A stretch of 64,000 nt of DNA from Trichomonas vaginalis G3 (Eukaryota; Parabasalia; Trichomonadida; Trichomonadidae), in the NCBI RefSeq assembly GCF_026262505.1, contig NC_067203.1, forward strand, positions 14,892,392 through 14,956,391, in the 5' to 3' direction. This document shows, piece by piece, positions 52,894-62,762 of this stretch. Every line of letters begins with the position of its first letter. Within the stretch, counting starts at the first letter, position 1. The notes under the pieces are model-generated. The model was not told where the DNA came from and made no database searches. It was given only the letters and a program-made list of their open reading frames with translations. A program made the position numbers and the translations under genes.

Positions 52894-53731
52894 AAATTTA
52901 TTATCTTGTATTTGACACTTACAAAAAATTGACTCTTTCAATTTTGTCAAAAACGACCCGATATGATCGGTAAAAAGAATTACACATTCAAATATTTTTG
53001 TCTAGTTATTTTCATTTCATGAAGAGCAATAGTTTCAAATAAGTGACATCGACAAATTTGCTTTTTATAACAAGGTTTGGAAACTAGAGTTCCCAATTTG
53101 GATTGTTTTCATTTGGGCCAAGGCAGTTCACTTCACTAAAAATAAAGTATTTTATCATCAGGTTTGTTAAATTGTGAAGAAGAAAAAGAAAATGAAATTA
53201 CAGCATTTTAAAGAGCAAATCTTCCAAGATCTTCCGATAATTTGAAGATCTTCGAAGAACTACTCTGTAAGGTATTGTATTTGCGTCTATAATGATGTGT
53301 TACAGCTTTGTCGTGATTTTTGCAAAAACTCCTGATCTACAGGAAGGAGAGGCAATGATAACTGAAGCAACGCATTTTTAGCTTGAGCTGAGGAATTTGG
53401 GTTCATATTTTAAATTCGATTTATTTTGAATTTAGGAGAGAGAAAAACAAAATCTTTTGAACATATTTCATTAACATATAAGTTTCAAATAGTAAAAAAT
53501 ATTATAAAAAGATCATCTGATAGATTTATCTCAAAAAGATATACAGCAAAATTTGGATAAAAAACTATTCAAACTTGAACACGCGTGTTAATGGGTAATA
53601 TAATTGCATTATAATGGATTATTTGCGGGAAATCCTAATTGTGATCAAATTCATAAGTTTTAATAAGTTTTCTGTCGGAATCCATAAGTATTTCTGTTTC
53701 AATTTTGAGAACAAATAATTATTCAAAAACT
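52894..53731. other. Intergenic, no gene seen
   Basis: AT-rich; contains the promoter of the gene to the left. Nothing else recognised. Confidence 0.5.
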
Positions 53732-54545
53732 TTAAATAGTATCACCAAAAAGATAATGACGTTTCGTGTTTTTGAAGTCGAAAAAAAGATAGAATGGTAT
53801 ACAAGAATTCATTATTTCGTGACATATAATTCTAATAACAAAATTACTAGGGCAAGTAGATAGAGCAACAGTAGTGTTTGCCAATGCAAGTATGATTTGC
53901 AAAATGAAAATAAAACTAAAACGATCTGAACCATCAAAATCGAAAAAAATTACAAAAGGCTGGACAATCATAATAATTGCTTCTAACCAATATTTATATG
54001 GATTTGTAATTGAAAAATAAAACAAGTAATTGCTTAATAAGCAAACAACAATACTAGCATATTTAAGATTATTTATTTAAAGCATTTCCTATCGGATAAA
54101 TGTGTTCTATGTATTTGCAGAGATGTTCGAGAATCCACACGTTAGACCATATGAGTGAGAAAATTGCTAATGACAAACATTTCACTGCGCCTGATAGACT
54201 TAACAACAAGTCATCGAATAAAATGTAGTAGAGACCAGTAACAAACGCATAAATCACGGCAAGTGGAGTTAAAACTAATGGCAAATTCAACAAATTTTTG
54301 TCTATGTCTATTGGATTTGAGTATCTATATGAATACTGAATTCTTGTTTGATGACAATTATATATTAATGGTTTTGTAGTTATGCTTTCGTTGAATTTCA
54401 AAATTAATTCTTATTTGATGAATTAAAAAATTGATATCCATTAAAGTCAACCAAATCCGGACCGCATATTACTTTAAATTTAGGTGTTCTAACAAAAGAA
54501 TTTTTATAAAGAAATATACCAGAAATATTAACTCCTGTAAAATTA
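53732..54545 (-). pseudogene. Broken multipass (7TM-like) membrane protein
   Basis: Three consecutive minus-strand frames form one coherent protein. First, upstream of ~54420, is an ectodomain piece (GILEINFTGVNISGIFLYKN). Second, to a stop at 54069, come about three membrane spans (LVLTPLAVIYAFVTGLYYIL, CLSLAIFSLIWSNVWILEH). Third, to 53732, come about three more spans (ASIVVCLLSNYLFYFSI, FSFIFILQIILALANTTVAL) and a basic tail. None has an ATG, and frame changes near 54415 and 54060 separate them. The layout, soluble ectodomain plus six or seven spans, resembles seven-transmembrane receptor-like proteins, but I cannot name a family. The upstream limit is uncertain. Confidence 0.5.
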
Positions 54546-54877
54546 ATTTCTAAAATCCCACCTTTTGTGAATCAAAAAGATTCCAGTTCCGTCGTTTCAT
54601 CTATTGAGAGAATGTTCATAATGAAAATATTTCTAAAGTGCATGATATATGTCCACAATGACAGCATTTTAAATTTTAAAATATTCATAAAAAACCGCTA
54701 ATAATGATTGCTCTCTAATGAATAAAAGTTTCAAACAGTTATAAATACTATAGAAAGAAGATTTTCTTATTGATTTATATAAAAAAGAAATTGTAAATTT
54801 CAAGTTTGACAAATTTTCGAAAAACTGAATAAAAAAACAAATTAATTTTAGGAATTTATCGATTTTCATATGAAATT
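54546..54877. other. Spacer, no gene seen
   Basis: May include unreadable 5' remains of the pseudogene to the left. Confidence 0.4.
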
Positions 54878-55660
54878 TTAAAATTGAGCAAAATTGGAAA
54901 AAGGCGGCAATCTTTTAATCTCTTGACAATTTTCAGTGTGCGGTTTTATTATGAAAGTTTCTTCTTCTTCAACAAGAGTACAATATATAGGTATTCCTTT
55001 CAGATCTGCGCGCTTTTGCAAATCAATAATTTTGCCGAAATATATTGGTGGAAAACTATCAGGTTTGACAGAGAATTTGTCGTATTCTCTAAATAGATTG
55101 CTAAAATTACCTTTCCAATAACGTTTATCTAAAAAAACTTTACTTCGATATTTGGTCCAGATAAGATTGATCCCATTTTGTATGCATTCTATGAAATCTT
55201 TCGTATATTTGTAGAGTTCTAAGACACAATCATTTAAATAATCTTTCACTAAAAACGAGCAATACCAAAGGTAATAGATTGGGTTGACATACTTTTCGTA
55301 GTTTGAAATCAATTCATCTGCTTTAATCTTGACGTCGTTAGAAACTGCTGCGATTGTTTTAGCACATTCTTCCTTTTCTTGATCGGTAAACAGTGTCATG
55401 TCGAAGTAAAGAAACATCTTTTGAATGAACTGACGACTCACGAGTTGGAGACGCGAAACAATATGGCCTGAGATAACGAAATTTATATGTTTGCATTGGA
55501 TTGCAACTTCCCTTAGTTTAAATTCTGTTTGTCTGGTTTCAAATGGAGGATAAGATAAATAACTTAGTGTTTTTCTGAAGAATTCCTTCTTTTCTAGAGT
55601 AAATTTGTCAAAAGGTGGATCTATTATACGATATTGTGGGTGCACGAGAGAAAAAATCAT
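54878..55660 (-). CDS. Uncharacterised 260-residue protein
   Basis: Starts at the ATG at 55660 (MIFSLVHPQYRIIDPPFDKF). Mostly helical, with aromatic-rich segments (YLWYCSFLVKDYLNDCVLEL) but no convincing membrane span or signal peptide. Four basic/aromatic patches near the C-terminus (DKRYWKGNFSNLFREYDKF). I do not recognise it. The clean frame, natural ATG and balanced composition support a real gene. Confidence 0.6.
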   Translation of the reverse strand: MIFSLVHPQYRIIDPPFDKFTLEKKEFFRKTLSYLSYPPFETRQTEFKLREVAIQCKHINFVISGHIVSRLQLVSRQFIQKMFLYFDMTLFTDQEKEECAKTIAAVSNDVKIKADELISNYEKYVNPIYYLWYCSFLVKDYLNDCVLELYKYTKDFIECIQNGINLIWTKYRSKVFLDKRYWKGNFSNLFREYDKFSVKPDSFPPIYFGKIIDLQKRADLKGIPIYCTLVEEEETFIIKPHTENCQEIKRLPPFSNFAQF

Positions 55661-55779
55661 TAAAAAAAATGAGGTGTCACTTTAAAAAAAATGTTCTCTT
55701 TTTTGAGCAAATTTCTGATTTTATAATTTATAATAAATTATAAAATGCAGTAACATTTATGACCAAAATTCCTTCAAAA

Positions 55780-55875
55780 AAAAGTTGTAATTCTCTAGCA
55801 AACGATTATTTATGATTCAAATGCTATTTGGTATTAAAAGCAAAAATAATCATATACTAGAGAATTACACTTTTC
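55780..55875. other. ~85-bp inverted-repeat hairpin
   Basis: AAAAGT(T)GTAATTCTCTAG at 55780-55798 is complementary to CTAGAGAATTACACTTTT at 55857-55874 with one bulge. The inner flanks ACGATTATT / AATAATCAT add further pairing. It is the size of a tiny MITE or a structured RNA element. It lies in the spacer between divergent genes (54878-55660 minus, 56093 plus). Confidence 0.5.
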
Positions 55876-56092
55876 CGACATTTTTGGATCGTTTCGCGCC
55901 CCTGACAAATTGTCCGAAAAGTGTTAGTTTTCCTCTGAATTCAATACTTTACATTTTTCACACATGGACAATATTTCTTCTAAAATATATCATCTTTTGG
56001 CAATTGCAACATGTTTAGCGTATCAGGAGATTCCAATTTTACTCCATCAAAGTTCCTCAAGGATGTCAAAAAAATAAGGTTAACTTTTTTAT

Positions 56093-58498
56093 ATGGAACA
56101 AAAGAGTGATAATGAAATTAACACGCTCGAAGAAGTTCCACGCATATTTTTCGACTCATCAACGCCGGATGACTGTGTTCTTTCAATATTATCTGGACTT
56201 CCACCAGTTTTCGATGAAAAATTCGGAGAAGCATTAGATAAACAGATAAAAATAGCAGAAAGCTCAATAGGAATCGTCTCAGAAGAGTTAACAAAGCATG
56301 TATATGCCTCTCAGGATTCAATTTTTGATGCCACATCACGATTTCTTAAATTACAAGAACAAGTCGAAAATTCTACACGTTACATTTCATCAATACGTAG
56401 TGAAATCACATCAGTACGTGAAAATACGCTTGATCCAATGATAAATGTATATACTCACATTCGAAATCTTAAAAGATATAATAAAAATTCGAAAGTTGTT
56501 CATTTTACTAAATGTTTGTTACTAATAGACGAAATATTACATTCTAGACAATTCATTACAGCATCATACAACTATGAATGCATTAAAAATATTTTAAATC
56601 AAGATGATTTAAGTTATTCACCAGAAATTTATGATAAATTCTACGCAATTGGATTTCCTGATTTCCCAACTGATGTTTGTGGGGAATCAGATCCTCTAAA
56701 AATTGGCGAATTGAAAAAAATCGGTTGCATATCAGAAATTCTTGAATCAATACAACAATTTCCATCTAACCTAGAAACAATACTTACAAAGGAGCTTCAA
56801 GAATTATCCGAAACCTTCGACGAACAAAAATATTCCGAAGTTATTGCTTCATATCTCTTTATCAGTGAATCACCACCAATTGCAAAGATGCTTGTTAACA
56901 TCTACACCAAATTACTTCACGATCGAGCCTACGCATACTTCGAAGCTTCGAGTAATGACATTGATACATTATTTAGGTTTATGGATACGAACTGCGCCCT
57001 TCTTAAAAAATTCCAGACATTCATACAGTTCCATTCTGATAACAGTCAGATCACAGATATCATTGATAAAATAAATCCGGATTATATTATCCCAAAAATT
57101 GATGGAGAACGCTTTGATAATATCCTATCATCAATTCTTACAGGTTTCCATGATAATTTCAACCATTTTTATTCGGCTGCTGAGTCTTCTGTCCTTCAAT
57201 TTTTATCTCGTATTAATTGTAAGTCATTGGATGCTCTTTCCTTCATCAAACTTGTCCGAGGCCTCAAGGAATTCACATCCATACTTACCTGCGAAGGAAT
57301 CCAAGACTGGCTCCAAATAACTTCTTCCGAATATCTCCAACGCTACACAAGTGCCTGTATCATGTCAACCAGGCAAGCAATAGCATCAGATAGTTGGGCA
57401 CCTGTACCAATTGAGTCCGATTTCCTTCAACACGTTCAAACTGTTCCATGTGATGAGCAAATCTTCGAATTTCCAACAGATGAAGAGCCAACGAAGCGAT
57501 ATACATGTAGTAGTGCCATGCAATGTGTACGAATCATACATTCTTTGGTATGTTTGTCGGTTGAATTAAACAAGGAATCTTGTATTTCCTTGATTATCAA
57601 CGTAAGTAGTACATACGTTGCTGGCATTATCAATACATTCTGTTCACCCTATCCTTTGCTCACTGTTTCCGATGGTTCCGTGTCATTTTCCCAGAAATTA
57701 ACTCGAAGTTTTCAAAATTCTTTTGTTGAAAACCTCAAAACAACACTCAGATTGATCGGACACTTGTCGCTAACAGAGCAAAGACCAGTAGAGAGTGCAG
57801 AGTCCCACTTGATGCAGATGATTGTAGGAACAGAAGGTTTGAAACTCTTGAGTTGGTACTTGAAAGGAATTAAAAATTATTTGAATACAATTGAAAATGA
57901 AAAAGTGACAAAATTTTATGACATCACTGTTTTTCAATTGTTGAAACAATGCAGGCCTAACATCTCTGCATTCTGTGCAAGGAATTTCATGAATATCAAG
58001 CAGTTAAAGTATCAAATCATTGCTGCAGATTGGAATGTTCAAGAAATTACAATAGAATATCATGGTTTCGTTTCTATTTTGAAGAAATCGCTTGAAAACT
58101 TGTCTAAAACATTGTTATCATTCCAATTACCAAGAGATGTATCTGATGACATATGGAGAGGCACGTGGATGAGAATTTGCAATGTTCTAATTCACGCTTT
58201 TGGTTCTGTAAGAGTTTGCAACAGCAATGGAAGATCTCTGATGATTGGAGACACAAGAGCTGCTGCAACTATATTCACAAATATGACGAAACTAACAGAT
58301 ATTGATTACGTCGATGTTTTGGACTACATCAATGCTTTCTTCTTTAATTTGACTGAGTTTAGTTCTTGGTTGGAAAAAGCTTCTTTGAGATACAAATCTT
58401 CCTATTTAGTTAACTTGATAAGAACAGGGCTTAGCTGTAAACTGTCTTCAAAGGATATGAGAGACTTGCTAAGCAAAGTAGAAACACCTCCTAAATAA
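56093..58498 (+). CDS. VPS50: Syndetin / VPS50 (EARP complex subunit)
   Basis: 801 residues. An N-terminal coiled-coil region (~30-110, SILSGLPPVFDEKFGEALDK ... FLKLQEQVENSTRYISSIRS) fits the Vps54/Vps51 N-terminal domain. The C-terminal ~200 residues match the syndetin DUF2451 region: DWNVQEITIEYHGFVSILKK, a segment VRVCNSNGRSLMIGDTRA, then LDYINAFFFNLTEFSSWLEK and SSYLVNLIRTGL. In animals syndetin replaces VPS54 in GARP to make EARP, which tethers vesicles for endocytic recycling. Other GARP/EARP subunits are not in this window. Length is a little below the animal protein. Confidence 0.85.
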   Translation: MEQKSDNEINTLEEVPRIFFDSSTPDDCVLSILSGLPPVFDEKFGEALDKQIKIAESSIGIVSEELTKHVYASQDSIFDATSRFLKLQEQVENSTRYISSIRSEITSVRENTLDPMINVYTHIRNLKRYNKNSKVVHFTKCLLLIDEILHSRQFITASYNYECIKNILNQDDLSYSPEIYDKFYAIGFPDFPTDVCGESDPLKIGELKKIGCISEILESIQQFPSNLETILTKELQELSETFDEQKYSEVIASYLFISESPPIAKMLVNIYTKLLHDRAYAYFEASSNDIDTLFRFMDTNCALLKKFQTFIQFHSDNSQITDIIDKINPDYIIPKIDGERFDNILSSILTGFHDNFNHFYSAAESSVLQFLSRINCKSLDALSFIKLVRGLKEFTSILTCEGIQDWLQITSSEYLQRYTSACIMSTRQAIASDSWAPVPIESDFLQHVQTVPCDEQIFEFPTDEEPTKRYTCSSAMQCVRIIHSLVCLSVELNKESCISLIINVSSTYVAGIINTFCSPYPLLTVSDGSVSFSQKLTRSFQNSFVENLKTTLRLIGHLSLTEQRPVESAESHLMQMIVGTEGLKLLSWYLKGIKNYLNTIENEKVTKFYDITVFQLLKQCRPNISAFCARNFMNIKQLKYQIIAADWNVQEITIEYHGFVSILKKSLENLSKTLLSFQLPRDVSDDIWRGTWMRICNVLIHAFGSVRVCNSNGRSLMIGDTRAAATIFTNMTKLTDIDYVDVLDYINAFFFNLTEFSSWLEKASLRYKSSYLVNLIRTGLSCKLSSKDMRDLLSKVETPPK

Positions 58499-59026
58499 AA
58501 ATATTATGTTTTTTTGTTTGAATAATTTATATAAATTTTTTTAAAAAAAGTTGTGCTTTTAAATCTTTTCTGACACACTTTAAATTGTTGCTTTCTATAA
58601 TTATTTGCTTGGCAAATATAATATTATTAATCACCATTGGCAAGCTGATTTAATTGTTAAAGCTTTAAACTTACGAGGCAACAATATTCTTTGACAATTA
58701 TTGTCGAAAAATTGAACAAAAGTGATAATTGTGAATATATTCAAATGATATTCTGGGAATTTAAAATTCACTACAAACTTTTTCTGAACAAATCTCAGAA
58801 AAATTACTGAGATGAATTGGAAAATAAATCACTTCAAATGTTTTGGATTGAATATTTTTATTCGGTTAAGAACCAAATATAAAATTTGAAATAATTGAAG
58901 TCAAATCTGGTTTATTATAGAGTTATTTTGTTTATCATGCGGGTGTAATAACATGAATATTTTATAATGTTTTAAAATAGTGTACTACACTAGCTCAAGT
59001 TATATCATGATATATAAAATGATTTT
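58499..59026. other. Intergenic between convergent genes
   Basis: No gene seen. Confidence 0.5.
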
Positions 59027-60097
59027 TTATTTCATGTGCTCACTAATGTATCGAATAATTTCAATGCTATCATTTTCGGCTGCATAATGTAGAGCTGACT
59101 TTTTATTGCTGTCAATTGCATTGATATCAATATTTGGAAGAGAACAAAGATATTTAACTACTTCACTGTTTTTAACAAGAACTGCATAATGAAGAGGTGT
59201 TTTCTCCTTTGCATCTTTGACTTTGATATCAATTCCTGGAAGAGAACATAAATATTTGATGACTTCTACATTTCTATTAAATGCTGCATAATGCATTGGA
59301 GTTGCTTGGCAATCATCTTTAGCATTTATATCTATACTTTGAAAAGATACAAAATATTTTGTAACTTCGACATCTTCATTTAATGCTGCATAATGAAGAA
59401 GTGTTTTCTGGAATCCATCGCGAGAATTGACATCTTCGTTAAGCTGAGTATATAAGCATTTAATTGATTCAAGACTATTGCTTGTACAGATATTTGAGAA
59501 TATACTAAGTTGTCTGAATAGTTCCATGTTATTTTTACTCAAAATGTATTCAAAAAGTGAATATGGTCTTGCTTCTTCAGGTTCAGAATTTAAATAAAAA
59601 AGATTACTTTTTTCCGAATAATATGTGTATATATTAATGTATCCTTCTGTAACTGCATATTTTAATGTATATGTATCTCCATCTTTGCATGCTTTTGATA
59701 AAATTTTGAAAATTTGAAAAAAGTCATCACGATATAAAGAACATTTCATTAAATATTTAATATTTTTGCCAGTTTGGGCCGTGTGATCCTTGATGTAAGT
59801 TGTTGCATCACTTATGGCTTTGTTGTTTAAGAGTTTTGAAATAAAATTTAAAGCATCAAATGCTTTTTCTCCATTTTCGAATGTTTGTATCCTTGCATGC
59901 TGTGAAATAGCTATCACCTCAGAACTATTAAACTTTTTATTAATAATAGTAAATATTTGAATAAACTGATTTGTTGAAAATTTACAGCAATCAAAGATCT
60001 TGCAAAGATCTGCTGCAGTTCGGACATCATAAAACTCCACGTTATTGTACCATATATTTAAATCTCTTGCATAAGCTTCGTAATCAATATGAGTCAT
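59027..60097 (-). CDS. Ankyrin-repeat protein (trichomonad DUF3447 type)
   Basis: 356 residues. The N-terminal ~200 residues are the helical leader typical of the huge trichomonad ankyrin family (DUF3447-like: SLFEYILSKNNMELFRQLSI). Residues ~230-356 hold four ankyrin repeats with the classic TPLHYAV / ATPMHYAAFNRNVEVIKYLC / SALHYAAENDSIEIIRYIS cores; the last ends just before the stop, so the protein is shorter than many members. Predicted protein-binding scaffold in the cytosol. Specific partner unknown. Confidence 0.85.
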   Translation of the reverse strand: MTHIDYEAYARDLNIWYNNVEFYDVRTAADLCKIFDCCKFSTNQFIQIFTIINKKFNSSEVIAISQHARIQTFENGEKAFDALNFISKLLNNKAISDATTYIKDHTAQTGKNIKYLMKCSLYRDDFFQIFKILSKACKDGDTYTLKYAVTEGYINIYTYYSEKSNLFYLNSEPEEARPYSLFEYILSKNNMELFRQLSIFSNICTSNSLESIKCLYTQLNEDVNSRDGFQKTLLHYAALNEDVEVTKYFVSFQSIDINAKDDCQATPMHYAAFNRNVEVIKYLCSLPGIDIKVKDAKEKTPLHYAVLVKNSEVVKYLCSLPNIDINAIDSNKKSALHYAAENDSIEIIRYISEHMK

Positions 60098-60729
60098 GAA
60101 AGTGGCTTTAGATTTTTTTTTTTGTAAAGCTGGGTATAATGAATTTCAACATTGATTTACCATGTTGATTGAACTCAATAGATCTAGTTAGGAAATACAC
60201 TATAAAAACTAATTATCTCATTGGTTGACCATATCAAAGATTTTGGGTGCAATAAAATCCAAAATATCAATGAATTTATAACTTATTTATGATGTAAATC
60301 AATAATTGTCAATTAAAAAGAGAAAAGTATGGAACCGTGATTATCTCAATTTTCCTTCAAAAGTAAAAAATTTTCGTACCATATGTGCATAAATTAAAAT
60401 TGATCCTCGATCTTGTGATTGATGAAATTACGTTATTTTTACATTTCAGCAAATCTCATTTTTCACAGAAAAAATTGAAAGAAGATTATACCTGTGTAAT
60501 AAATGCCAATATGACTTATGTATGTTTTAACAATAATTTTACCAACTTTTGAATTTAAGCATTTGACAATGGTTATTTTTTAAGAATGTATTGAAATCCA
60601 TTAAAGCATGTAGTTCGTTGTTATCAATTAAACGTTCATATAACATGATTTTTGAATGATAATTCAATTTCAACACATTGATTTTTCAAACATGCCGTTA
60701 AGATATTCCATTATTTAAATAAAGCAGTT
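60098..60729. other. Intergenic between divergent genes
   Basis: AT-rich, no gene seen; should hold the two promoters. Confidence 0.5.
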
Positions 60730-61362
60730 ATGTTTGCTTCATTTCTAATAATGCATTACAACCTTGGTGCAGAACAATTCCTATTCTCACAACTTACAAA
60801 AGATTCATCTGAATTCAATTTCTGGATTCCAGGGGAAGTTGCAGAACATTTTCTTGAAAGAGCTAAAAACCCATGCAAGATTTCTCAAGAATTGTTTAAT
60901 AAATATGTCACTGCATCACCAGGATATAGATATCATATCAGGAAAGCCATTTTTTATTCCTATATGGGACTCAATTATGAAACTGATCGCAAGAATAAAA
61001 AGCAAATGGAACAACTCGAAGCATTCAATCAAGCAGTTGCCATGGTTGTTGCCAGACACATGACGGTAATCGATACCTTGGGTCATAAGTTTGCATACAT
61101 AACGGATATTAATGACGTGAAGATGGTCGAAGGATGGAAAGATTTATTCGACATTATGGGTTCCGACTACAGCCATTTTAGAAAAGGAAAATTTCATAAA
61201 CTCGGGGAAATACTTACTTCTATGTATGGGTGCCTCAACAGCGAAATAAGAGACGGAAAATATCCTGATACAGGACTTCAAATACCATCACCCCAAGAGT
61301 TCCTTGATTTCATGAATAATGAAAAAACCGAGCAAAAGCCACCTGATGAAGATACTTTATAA
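60730..61362 (+). CDS. Uncharacterised 210-residue protein
   Basis: ATG 60730; an internal ATG (MHYNLGAEQFLF, 21 nt later) could also be used. Soluble, helical, no signal peptide. The centre (AMVVARHMTVIDTLGHKFAY) and the polar proline-rich tail (EQKPPDEDTL) are the main visible features. I do not recognise a family. Natural start and composition support a real gene. Confidence 0.6.
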   Translation: MFASFLIMHYNLGAEQFLFSQLTKDSSEFNFWIPGEVAEHFLERAKNPCKISQELFNKYVTASPGYRYHIRKAIFYSYMGLNYETDRKNKKQMEQLEAFNQAVAMVVARHMTVIDTLGHKFAYITDINDVKMVEGWKDLFDIMGSDYSHFRKGKFHKLGEILTSMYGCLNSEIRDGKYPDTGLQIPSPQEFLDFMNNEKTEQKPPDEDTL

Positions 61363-61628
61363 AGTTGTGGTAATATGTAGCTAGGGATACCCCTGCAATC
61401 ATCAATTCAAAGGTTATTGCAACAGTAAATCCTTTTAATTTAATAGGAAAAGATTAAAAATTTTTATTTTAATGCGTTTTTCGTTCTCTGTTATGAAAAT
61501 TTAAAATAGACAATATGGAAATACTTCCCAAATATGGTTTGGTCAGAATTAGATTGCATATAGTTAACTTGCTCCAATTATTCTTCATTTTCCAAAAATT
61601 AAAGAAAAAATCATCAATAAAAGCAATT

Positions 61629-62447
61629 TTATATGAGAGTTATAACAAAGCCATGCATGTACTTTAATCTTAAATTATACTTAATATTGCTGCATGCTCC
61701 TTGATAGAATATTGCACACGAATTTAATATATTAAAGCTGTACGTTTGTGTACGTATGCAATTTGGCTTGATATCAAGATCTTCATTTATATCGTAAGTG
61801 CAATTATCGAGTACTAATGTTCCGGCATTGTATTTTTTCATTGAATTACCAATTAATATTGAATTTAAGATAACATTTGGGTCAGAATAATAGAATTTGA
61901 TAATAAATTGATTTTTATTCGAAATTAGCTTGAGATAGTAGTATTTAATTTCGGTATTTGAATGTCCAAGAATAGATGAACATGTATTATTATTTAATGT
62001 CCAATATGTTGAATTACCCCCAACTGAAAGCTATCCAGAATGGAATAATGTGCAATCGGAACTTTTCGAATTGGATGAATTAACTTTAGAAAAATATGCT
62101 GGCGAAATATCTGTCAGAATGAAATAACTTGGTGATAAGCAGTTATGGAAGCTTATTTCATTGTAAATATGAGAATTAGATGGTTGATTTTGATTGAAAG
62201 TCGAAATGAATGTATCAAAATCTACTTTACAACTGCAACAAGATACATAATTCAAAGATGCATTGTTCCCATTGTGAATAATACATACGCCTCCGATCTG
62301 ATGTCCTGTTTTACGATATGTATAATAATTTTGTTTATAGCAGTCTTCAAAACCGCAGTGGGAGACACGTAGATTAGAGTCAGTTCTTTCAATAAATATA
62401 ACAGAACTTGTTCCTTTAAAATCAGAAAAGTGTGATTTACTAATCAA
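61629..62447 (-). pseudogene. Beta-helix surface-protein fragment (Pmp-like?)
   Basis: One reading frame runs from 62447 to 61629, interrupted by a single in-frame TAG at about 62028-62030; there is no ATG at its start and a TAG lies just before it. The product is rich in N, S, C and short beta strands with repeating CxxC-like ladders (YVSCCSCKV, SHCGFEDCYKQ, LVLDNCTYDIN), like right-handed beta-helix ectodomains of trichomonad surface proteins (the Pmp-like set is one candidate). Both ends are missing, so this is a decayed fragment. Confidence 0.55.
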
Positions 62448-62762
62448 CTAATTTGCCGTCATCTGACAAAGATTTTATAAAAATTCAAGATAAATTATCA
62501 TGAAGTTTTTGAGCTTGTTGGTAAAGGTTTTGTTATTCTGACTCCGGTTTCAGTAATAGCACTTCTTCATTATAAAAAGTGACTTTGGGAAAATTTGTCT
62601 AACTATATCAATTGAAACACCCATCAGAATTTTGATAAGATTTAAAATCGAACCGATACAAAAACTATTAAAAAATATACTGTTAGCTGTTTGCTCTATA
62701 TGTTCCAAAAATGTGATGATTATTTTTTGAATGCGACATAAAATTTTTATTCAATATAAAAA
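62448..62762. other. Spacer between divergent pseudogenes
   Basis: No gene seen. Confidence 0.45.
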
